Shown here: positions 1 to 7,100 of the stretch, in pieces
Layout of the letters: every line of letters begins with the position of its first letter
Numbering within the stretch: position 1 is the first letter of the stretch
NCBI GenBank assembly: GCA_016198755.1
Contig: JACQIB010000005.1
Coordinates: forward strand, 1 to 48,930
Reading direction: 5' to 3'
DNA from: Candidatus Aenigmatarchaeota archaeon
GTDB taxonomy: Archaea; Aenigmatarchaeota; Aenigmatarchaeia; Aenigmatarchaeales; JACQIB01
DNA length: 48,930 bases
Notes under the pieces: generated by a model
The model's database searches: none
The model's input: the letters and a program-made list of their open reading frames with translations, nothing else
Told to the model about the DNA's origin: nothing
Position numbers and translations under genes: made by a program

Positions 1-384
1 AACATTTCTGCAAACATAACTATGAATGATGGAAGCTATCTGCGAGCAAACGGAACTATAGGATACTTTAACAGCTCAAATACCACTGCAAGCGGCTCTG
101 GGCTGCCAATACACAGCATGATAATACAGGGTGGATCTGTAAACCCAACATTTATTCAGGGGGATGGTTTTGCATCTGTAACAATAAACATGAGTAAGAG
201 CTTTAGGGATGGTGGAACATATGCTCTTTCAGTAAACAGAATATATAACTTTACAGGCACTCCAACGATACTTCCAACACAGGGCTTTACAATATTGCCT
301 ATTAATGGATCCTCGTTTAACATAACTTATAATATTACAAGTAATGCTATCGTATCTTTCAGCTGGATAGCTATAGGGTATTAG
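1..384 (+). CDS. C-terminal part of an exported adhesin or fibre-like protein (5' partial)
   Basis: The reading frame is open from the first base, so the gene begins left of the window; only its last 127 codons are seen. The product is rich in Asn, Ser, Thr, Gly and Ile with almost no charged residues, typical of an extracellular beta-rich domain. The final part, a Ser-Phe-containing strand followed by F-S-W-I-A-I-G-Y at the terminus, resembles C-terminal beta-sandwich domains of tail-fibre or adhesin proteins; this is a weak resemblance, not a family assignment. It is followed after 3 bases by the next surface-protein gene on the same strand, so the two are probably co-transcribed and act at the cell surface. 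Confidence 0.6.
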   Translation, partial: NISANITMNDGSYLRANGTIGYFNSSNTTASGSGLPIHSMIIQGGSVNPTFIQGDGFASVTINMSKSFRDGGTYALSVNRIYNFTGTPTILPTQGFTILPINGSSFNITYNITSNAIVSFSWIAIGY

Positions 385-387
385 TTG

Positions 388-1374
388 ATGGCGATGAAAA
401 ATGATTTGTTGGCTCTGTTTGCGGGTTTGCTTATAGTTTTGCCAGCTGCAGCTCTTGCTTTGAATGAACTTGGGGGCTCTTCTAACAGCTTTATTTTAAA
501 CAATAGTCAGGGATTTGGAGTTGGCTCTGGAGGGGGGGCGAGTGGCAGTTTTAATGTGAATATGTCAGGTGAGGTTGTTACTGGAAGTAACCTAAGCTCA
601 AATAGTTTTCTTGTCTGGCTTGGAATGATAGCCGGAGCAACTGAAACAACAACTACTACTACTACTACAACTACAACAACACAAGGGGGAAATACGAGAT
701 CTACCCCCACCGTTACAGCAGATATACAGAATGAAACTATTGTAGCTAAAGTACATTTTATCAGACCAGATGATACAACAACTGTTTCTATCCCAGCTGG
801 AACTTCAAATATGACTCAGATAAAAATTACAGCAAAAGAGCTTTTAGTGGATATTGTTGTTACAGTAAGGGTTGTACAGGGTTCTCCGGTACCATTGACA
901 GTTGAAAAAGTTTTCCAGTTCATAGAAATCAATAATACGGCTGATAACAAGGATGTGAAAGAAGCTAAACTAAGCTTTAGTGTAACAAAGAAATGGATTG
1001 CTGATAATGGAATAAATGCTGAGAGCATAAAGCTGAAAAGGCTTGTTGGAAGCACTTGGACAGACCTTACTACAACAAAAGTCAGCGAAGATTCAGATAA
1101 AATAAACTTCGAAGCTACATCTCCAGGATTCTCTATATTTGCTATCTATGGACTGCCAGTAGGTGTTACAACCACAACAACAACACTTCCAGGAGGGAAC
1201 GTAACAACAACTACAGTATCAGGCAGTACAACTACAATAGAACGCATCGTAGACAAACTACCGCAGGACCTGAGAGGGTATGCTATAGCAGGGATTGCTG
1301 TAGTTGTTATTGCAGCTGTTGGGTTTGTAGCATGGAAGAAAAGGGAAAGTAAAGGCTACTCTTTTAAAAAATAA
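388..1374 (+). CDS. PGF-pre-PGF domain cell-surface protein with C-terminal membrane anchor
   Basis: The product is exported: Met-Ala-Met-Lys followed by a hydrophobic segment (residues about 5-24) ending in small residues is a signal peptide. A tract of 12 consecutive Thr (about residues 86-97) leads into a domain of about 150 residues whose pattern (IPAGTSNMTQIKI ... SPGFSIFAIYG) matches the archaeal PGF-pre-PGF domain of S-layer-associated proteins. A second Thr-rich linker and a transmembrane helix near residues 300-320 with a basic tail follow, so the protein is anchored with its body outside. The Thr tracts are probable O-glycosylation stalks (inference). The ATG at 388 is chosen; a TTG at 385 and an ATG at 394 are alternatives. 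It lies 3 bases after the preceding surface gene and converges on the epimerase gene. Confidence 0.8.
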   Translation: MAMKNDLLALFAGLLIVLPAAALALNELGGSSNSFILNNSQGFGVGSGGGASGSFNVNMSGEVVTGSNLSSNSFLVWLGMIAGATETTTTTTTTTTTTQGGNTRSTPTVTADIQNETIVAKVHFIRPDDTTTVSIPAGTSNMTQIKITAKELLVDIVVTVRVVQGSPVPLTVEKVFQFIEINNTADNKDVKEAKLSFSVTKKWIADNGINAESIKLKRLVGSTWTDLTTTKVSEDSDKINFEATSPGFSIFAIYGLPVGVTTTTTTLPGGNVTTTTVSGSTTTIERIVDKLPQDLRGYAIAGIAVVVIAAVGFVAWKKRESKGYSFKK

Positions 1375-1375
1375 A

Positions 1376-2272
1376 TCAGCGTTTTCTATTAAATTTTCTT
1401 GACATTAGCAGAAGCTCTCCGCTCAGGTCAGCTCTTGGTCTATAACCCAGTTCCCTCTTTGCTTTCCCTATATTGTAAACTCTGTTTGAGATTCCTATCT
1501 CCAGCAAGTGTCTCTTCCCTATTGCTGTAGCCATCATTCTTGCAAACCATACCGGAATATACACTGGCCTCTTTCCCATGTAAGCAGCTAAAGCTTCCAT
1601 AAACTCTCTTAATCTAACCGGCTGCTCATCTGCTATTATATAGGGGCCCTTTCCCTTTTTCAAAGCCAATAAAACAGCATGCGCAACATCTGAAGCATGA
1701 ACCAAATGGTTATAATTCCCAGAATTGATAACAGGAAACCCGCCTGCCATACTCCTCAGAATCATATCAAACCAACGGGAACCAACCCCATAAACAGCAG
1801 CTATTCTCAAAGAAACTGAGGGAATGCCTGAGCGCAAAACTTCCTCTTCTCCCAGCAGTTTTGTAAGCCCGTAAAAGCTATATGGACGGGGTTTATGTTT
1901 TTCAGTTATTGGTCTTGCAGATGGCCAGTGAACTGAAACTGAAGAAGCATAAACAATCCTTTTTATCTTAGCTTTTTTAGCAGCATCCACAACATTTCTG
2001 GTTCCAATAACATTTGTTTCATACACATCATCTATATTGTCAAACTCAACCAAACCAGCCATATGCACAACTCCTTCACACCCTTTCATTGCTTTTTCCA
2101 GTGCCTTTTTGTCTAATATAGATCCCTTAACAATAATTGCTTTTGGAAAAAGTTTTTTTGCTTTTGCAGGATTCCTTGCCAACAAAACTATTTTATATTT
2201 TTCTTTCAAAAGCAAAGGCACAACACTTTTTCCTATAAACCCTGTACCCCCAGTAACCAGAATGCGCTGCAT
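1376..2272 (-). CDS. NAD(P)-dependent epimerase/dehydratase (extended SDR family)
   Basis: The N-terminus MQRILVTGGTGFIGKSV carries the Rossmann TGGxGFIG nucleotide-binding motif. A Ser in YASSVSVHWP and the catalytic YGLTK (YxxxK) follow, as in extended short-chain dehydrogenases that act on nucleotide sugars or related carbonyl compounds. Length, about 298 aa, is normal for the family. The start is placed at the ATG immediately before the Rossmann motif; an in-frame GTG 29 codons upstream would add a sequence without family similarity and would run across a divergent small gene. The substrate cannot be read from the sequence. Its 3' end meets the surface-protein gene tail to tail with one base between them. 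Confidence 0.85.
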   Translation of the reverse strand: MQRILVTGGTGFIGKSVVPLLLKEKYKIVLLARNPAKAKKLFPKAIIVKGSILDKKALEKAMKGCEGVVHMAGLVEFDNIDDVYETNVIGTRNVVDAAKKAKIKRIVYASSVSVHWPSARPITEKHKPRPYSFYGLTKLLGEEEVLRSGIPSVSLRIAAVYGVGSRWFDMILRSMAGGFPVINSGNYNHLVHASDVAHAVLLALKKGKGPYIIADEQPVRLREFMEALAAYMGKRPVYIPVWFARMMATAIGKRHLLEIGISNRVYNIGKAKRELGYRPRADLSGELLLMSRKFNRKR

Positions 2273-2333
2273 AAAAATAGTTCTCTGCACCCCCATATAA
2301 ACCAATTTATACCTTTGCCAACATAACTTTACT

Positions 2334-2444
2334 ATGCCATTCAACTGTGCACAGTGCACACAGCAGTGCTCTGAAGATCCAATAGAATTAGACGGAGTAA
2401 ACTTCTGCCCGCGCTGCGCGCGCGAGTTTGCTGAGAACCCCTAG
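2334..2444 (+). CDS. Tiny zinc-ribbon protein (36 aa)
   Basis: An ATG at 2334 opens a 36-codon frame ending in TAG at 2442-2444. The product has two CxxC knuckles, N-C-A-Q-C near the start and F-C-P-R-C about 17 residues later, plus an additional Cys between them, which is the spacing of a treble-clef or zinc-ribbon metal site. The AT-rich stretch 2291-2315 (ATATAAACC, TTTATACC) lies at promoter distance, divergent from the epimerase gene. Its last four bases overlap the 3' end of the convergent glycosidase-like gene. No family can be named; RNA, DNA or protein binding are all possible. The regular Cys spacing is the main reason to think it is real. Confidence 0.5.
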   Translation: MPFNCAQCTQQCSEDPIELDGVNFCPRCAREFAENP

Positions 2445-3478
2445 TGGTAACTTAGTCCTTTGAATGAGGGATTTTTCTGCTCTGCTCCCGCAGAGCCTGG
2501 AGCGCGGGAAGCGCTTGACCAGTTTGAGAAAAATTCAGAAACAATTCCTGCAGTCCTTTTTGGCTCTCCCCTCCCATCCTTTACAACCCTAAGTATCCCA
2601 AATCCCCTATCATCCTTCTCCAGCAAATTCCATACAAAACAACCCTGCAATTCAGCTGCTGCTATCCCTTTCAACTGCTCACTCAATCCAACGATCTGTG
2701 TGTCCTCATCATACTGTGTATTAGGATGCTCTGCTAAAAACTGGGAGGCAAATGAACCCTGCTCTATAGCCCCCTTAAAACTTGCAGTCCCAAATTGGGA
2801 GAGAACAGTGGGCTTTCCAGCTGCCTTCATCCTTCTCAGAACCTCCCCAAACCTGCCCCTGTTCCAGTGGCTAAGGTAAAGGTTTGTGGAAGCAAAATCA
2901 AACTTCTCCCATTTAACTTTTTCCCATGGAGCGCATGAATATGTTAAAGGAACTTTAGCTGTTCTGGCTTTCCTTGCTAGAACAACCAGCAGCTTGTTCA
3001 GCTTTTGCTCAAGGCTCTTGCTATAGCTGTCTGCTGCTCTCATAACCCTTGGGAAAAGCTTAAGCTCCTCCTCAGGAGCCAAAACAATCTTTAGATAGGC
3101 TGAAAGAGCCTTTGCACGCTCCTCATAATTCTTCCCTTTAATTAACCCCCTGCACTCCAGTGTAAGCTCATTTCCAACTGAGAAAACTATCTGCGCTGCG
3201 GGATTTGCCTTTTTAAAATCCCTAACAAACAAAACAAAAGGCTCAATAGCTTTCAGGTACTGTGCAGGTGTTTTATTCCTGAAAATTGGAACAATCCAAA
3301 CCCCCAACTCAAGCTTTATTGCTATTTCAGCCACAGATTTTACCCTTTCCAGCTCTGTTCCAACAATCCTGACACAGTTCCCGTTCATGTTTTTCAAAAG
3401 CTGCAAATGCTGTTTCACAACCTCCGGCTCGACCGGCTCCGGCCCATCCAGCACATAGTTTGCCCCTAGAAAGCGCAT
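2441..3478 (-). CDS. Glycoside-hydrolase-like TIM-barrel protein with Gln at the nucleophile position
   Basis: A 345-aa soluble protein that reads like a GH-A clan TIM barrel: an N-terminal strand with F-L-G-A-N-Y, strand 4 ending in V-G-N-E-L (Asn103-Glu104, matching the acid/base Asn-Glu), a T-N-L-Y-L strand near 198-202, and strand 7 P-T-V-L-S-Q-F-G (223-230). In GH-A enzymes that last strand normally carries the catalytic Glu (E-F-G or E-x-G); here it is Gln228. The enzyme may therefore be inactive, a carbohydrate-binding protein, or use a different nucleophile. No signal peptide is visible. The start ATG sits about 25 bp after a TATA-like element (TTATTATATACT on this strand), consistent with a leaderless transcript. 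The promoter and first eight codons recur 590 bp upstream beyond a HicBA cassette. Confidence 0.6.
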   Translation of the reverse strand: MRFLGANYVLDGPEPVEPEVVKQHLQLLKNMNGNCVRIVGTELERVKSVAEIAIKLELGVWIVPIFRNKTPAQYLKAIEPFVLFVRDFKKANPAAQIVFSVGNELTLECRGLIKGKNYEERAKALSAYLKIVLAPEEELKLFPRVMRAADSYSKSLEQKLNKLLVVLARKARTAKVPLTYSCAPWEKVKWEKFDFASTNLYLSHWNRGRFGEVLRRMKAAGKPTVLSQFGTASFKGAIEQGSFASQFLAEHPNTQYDEDTQIVGLSEQLKGIAAAELQGCFVWNLLEKDDRGFGILRVVKDGRGEPKRTAGIVSEFFSNWSSASRAPGSAGAEQKNPSFKGLSYH

Positions 3479-3520
3479 GCCATAAAATTACCCTTAGTAT
3501 ATAATAAAGGTTAGCTTTGC
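3454..3520. repeat. 67-bp imperfect direct repeat, copy A (functional 5' end of the glycosidase-like gene)
   Basis: This copy contains the first eight codons, the start codon and the TATA region of the glycosidase-like gene. It aligns without gaps to 4044-4110: the first 27 positions differ at two bases, and overall about three quarters of positions match, including TATATAAT and AAGGTT. Confidence 0.7.
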
Positions 3521-3536
3521 GTAGACGTTGTACATG

Positions 3537-3758
3537 CTAACCTTCCACGGCCTTTAGGAACTCCTCTCTGTCTATTTTGGCCTCTCTTATTATGGATCTT
3601 AACAACCCTCTTCCTATTTCTTCCCTATAGGGCACAACTGTGGACATGCCATCAGCATGTTTTAGTATTATATGGCTTCCTTTTTGCCTTACAACTTGAA
3701 ACCCAAATATTTCTAGAGTTTTGATTACTTTTTCTGATGAAAGGGGTATCAGCTTCAT
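3537..3758 (-). CDS. hicA: HicA-type mRNA interferase toxin
   Basis: A 73-aa protein with the complete HicA (YcfA) pattern: K-L-I-P-L-S at the N-terminus, the G-S-H turn with the catalytic His29, then I-I-L-K-H and the V-P-Y-R-E segment. The family folds as a double-stranded RNA-binding domain, and HicA toxins cut mRNA using that histidine. The gene follows hicB with a gap of about 10 bp and has a good ribosome-binding sequence (GGAGGG) just before its ATG, so the two are translated from one message. Length is normal and no key residue is missing. Confidence 0.9.
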   Translation of the reverse strand: MKLIPLSSEKVIKTLEIFGFQVVRQKGSHIILKHADGMSTVVPYREEIGRGLLRSIIREAKIDREEFLKAVEG

Positions 3759-3768
3759 AAAAGCCCTC

Positions 3769-3990
3769 CTACCTCAAAGGAATTTCTATCCTTTGCATTC
3801 CAACGAATTCCATATGGTCTTCTATTGCCCCCTTATTCACTTCTAGATAGAGCTCTATGGCTTCCCGTATCCTTTTCATCAACTCGTCAAGATTCTTAGC
3901 TTGTGTGTGGCATCCAGGAAGTTCGGGAACAGTGGCTACGAGATAACCATCCTCATCCTTCTCTATTACCACATCAAAAATCTTGTTCAA
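3769..3990 (-). CDS. hicB: HicB-type antitoxin
   Basis: A 73-aa protein with the HicB partial RNase-H fold signature: D-E-D-G-Y-L-V-A-T-V-P-E-L-P-G-C-H-T-Q-A then a helix of the E-L-M-K-R-I-R-E-A-I-E type. It would bind and neutralise the HicA encoded immediately downstream. It lacks a C-terminal ribbon-helix-helix or HTH DNA-binding domain, so autoregulation by this protein alone is doubtful. The start is a TTG preceded at good spacing by AAGGTGAT. The antitoxin-first order is one of the two orders known for this family. Confidence 0.88.
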   Translation of the reverse strand: MNKIFDVVIEKDEDGYLVATVPELPGCHTQAKNLDELMKRIREAIELYLEVNKGAIEDHMEFVGMQRIEIPLR

Positions 3991-4043
3991 AATATCACCT
4001 TATACTTTATTGTATTCTAAGCTTATTTAAAGATTTCATAGAG

Positions 4044-4110
4044 CATAGTTTGCCCCTAGAAAACGCATACCCCTATATTTGCTTTCCTATATAATGAAGG
4101 TTGGGGTTGA
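4044..4110. repeat. 67-bp imperfect direct repeat, copy B, with a truncated gene start
   Basis: This is the partner of 3454-3520 at an offset of 590 bp. On the minus strand it contains an ATG at 4068 followed by R-F-L-G-A-N-Y, identical to the start of the glycosidase-like protein, but the frame ends after 10 codons (stop at 4036-4038). The TATA-like TATATAAT is retained, so this relic may now supply a promoter for hicBA. Confidence 0.7.
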
Positions 4111-4112
4111 CA

Positions 4113-7100
4113 TCAGCGTAACCACCAAAATTGTTTAGGCTGGTTGGAGTGGGAAAGAAGCTCAATCATGTTCTCTGCATTAAGGTGCTCTCCATACCTG
4201 ATAGATTTCCCAACATCCAGATAGGCATCCCCAACCCTTCCTTTGTCTATTGTGTTTTTCAGCCAAGTCTGTAACAATAACCTAATATTGCGTATCTGTG
4301 ATAAGCTTATTATATTATTTTCCAAAAGCTGGTCATACATACCAAGAGCCATTCTTGCGAGATTCCTGTCTCCAGTTCTGGATGCAAGCAACTCTGCAGA
4401 TATTATCTGTTCTATATCGCGGGGAGTAAATGCTTTTTTATTTTCTATTATATAATCCATTTCAGCCCCTGTTTCCAGTACCAGCCTTTTAACTCTCTCG
4501 TTGAAAGCTTGTTTTCCAACAAACCTTTTTATACTAGCATCAGCCTCCAATTCTGTAAGCCATGTCTGTCTATAGTATTTTGATGTAAAATCTGCATATT
4601 CTTTAATATCCGCAAACCTATTCTGAGCTACCCATAAATGTCCCATCTCATGCTCCACAACTCTCCCTTCCAGCATATCAATAATAGGCACAGACTCGTC
4701 AAAAACTAATGTATCATAACCTGCCATGGCAATGGAATTTTCCATTTTCTCGTAAATTATTGTATTTAGAGAAACTCCATATTTTTGTGCCCCCTCCTCC
4801 AACGACGGGACAAGCTGTGCCAAATGTACCCACTGCTCATCTGTGAGATCTGGGAGGAAACGAGACATCTCAGATCTTACAGCTGTTATTTCACCCCCGC
4901 TACCCATTTTGAACGCAGCTTTATGAAAGGGTATTTTATTGGGATCCAGCCTCCCATATCCCACAACTTCTACAACCTCTACACCCTGCTCTTCAAAGAA
5001 TTTTATAACATTCCTCGGCATATTGGATTTCGGAGTGGTTGTCACCCACTTTATTCCTGCACCCTTATCCAGAGATCTAAATCTATTGAATGTAGTTCTA
5101 TACTTGTTTATGAACTCTCCAACACCGCCCTTGCCTTTTATGTGAGTAAGCGTATCAAATTTTGACTCTACAAAAAAACGTTTTGATCCAATCTCAAAAA
5201 ACCCATCTACATCAACCTTCCCAAATAAAGAAGCTTTCTTCCAAAATGAAGGTACAGTCTTTCTGGTCACTTCCCCGGTAAATTTCAGCTCCGCTCCAGA
5301 AGCCCTGTATGCTTCATTCACATTCAATTCAAACTCATGTCCCAAAATATTTCCAGCTAGACCACGAGCTGAGCCAGACCTTGCAGTAGCCATTTCTAAC
5401 CTGTATGCGTCTCCAGCACCACCAGAAACTCTACTGGCAGTTATTGCAGCATCCCCAAACTCAACAGCTTTTTTAGCCCCGTTTCCCATTTGCATGGTTA
5501 ATTTAACATCCCTTACGGCAGTCAAGGCTTCAGCCGCGCGCGCAGCCTTCCCAACCTTGCCTACATTAGCTAATTCTGCTATAGGCGGCATTGGCGCAAG
5601 TAACTGTATTGCCTCCCCTGTGCAGTTGCCTGCCCCATAAGCAGAGCCTGTGCAATATTTCCATATGGAAGTAGCTGCCCCTGTTATAAAATTTGATGTA
5701 CCGTTGTAGTACTGCATAAATCCTGGACTATCCGCAAAATACCATATCACCCATACAGGTGTGCCGAAAACCAAGGCAGCTCTTGTCACATTTACGAGAA
5801 CTTGGCCGCCAGCATAAAGGAAGTTACCTATGGAATTACTTTTATCGTTAAGATATTGATTGAACCCATCCCTGTCCAGAAGCATCCATCCACCCATGAC
5901 GATTGGATTGCTGAGGATTAACGTATCCCTTGTTAAGTTTGTGAGAAACTGGCCGCCGTTTTGAAAGGAATCCCACATTCCATGTCCAAAACTAATGGCA
6001 GAATCGCGCTTTTCAGCTAACCATTTTGACGCTCCGTTTGGGTCAACAACAGTCCACATAGGCAGCACAGATACGGTTAGAGCATCCCTTGTCAAATCCG
6101 TGAGAAATTTCCCCCCCCCTTCAAGATTGTTCCACAAACCTCCTAGGAACCCCTGTTTATTTTTTTCTACTTGAATACGCTGCTGCTCCAGTTGCCATTT
6201 CCATTCCTGCGCAGCCTGCTGGTCTGTTATAGCATCTGAGTTAAATATTCTGACAGGATAACCATTGTGAACACGTGTTATGTTCCTGATTGATATGGAA
6301 CTTTCATTCTTTATTCTTATTATGTTGTCATTATACATATCTACATATCTATTCTGTTCAGCAACCAATTCGTCCTCGTTTTCATCTATAAACCCTTTCA
6401 AAATTCCCATACTATCCTTAATTCGGGCTTTCAGCTCAGGGTTGATGCCTGGGCGGTTGTAAATTGACTGCAACCCATAATAAAGTTCTATTGATTTCTT
6501 AGTACTATTTCCATTGTTGTTCTGTATCAGTGCATTAACATCGTCTGCAACCTGTTTGTCTGTTCTTATCTGCTCTACTGTTTTTGAGATATCTTTCTTA
6601 ACTGCAGAGTTTAGGTAAGGATCTGAAGTTAGCTTTTCAAGACTATCTACATCCGTATCAGACAGAAGGCCGTTTTTTGCCTTCTCTTGCAATCTTTCCA
6701 ACTGATCCAGCGCAGGCTGGTCCCTTCCTGTAACTTTCCCGCCAGAAAAAGTCCATCCCATTCCATTAACAGAAGGAACAGAATCTGGATGATCCCATGG
6801 GTTCTGTGCACCCGGGACAGAACTCCAGTATTTTCCATCGCGGGTATAGTAGCCATCATTTCCTTTTATCAGCGGTATCCCTCCGCCTGCTTCAGCTGCC
6901 TCCCTTTCAGCTTTCATTTGCCTCTCTTCCTGAAGTGAAGTAAATAGTGCTTCCGTGCGCGATTTAATTTCAGATAACTTCTGCCCAGTATATTCTATAA
7001 GTTTTTGCACATCCTCCTTCAGGCTCCTTGTATAAGATTTAAGTTGACCCACAACGCCTTCAGGTATTACTCCGCCATTGGATTTTGGATAAGTTTTAAT

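Noticed and set aside
507-710. Minus-strand frame with a poly-Val tract
   Set aside because: It is the antisense of the Thr-codon tract in the surface-protein gene and has no initiation signals.
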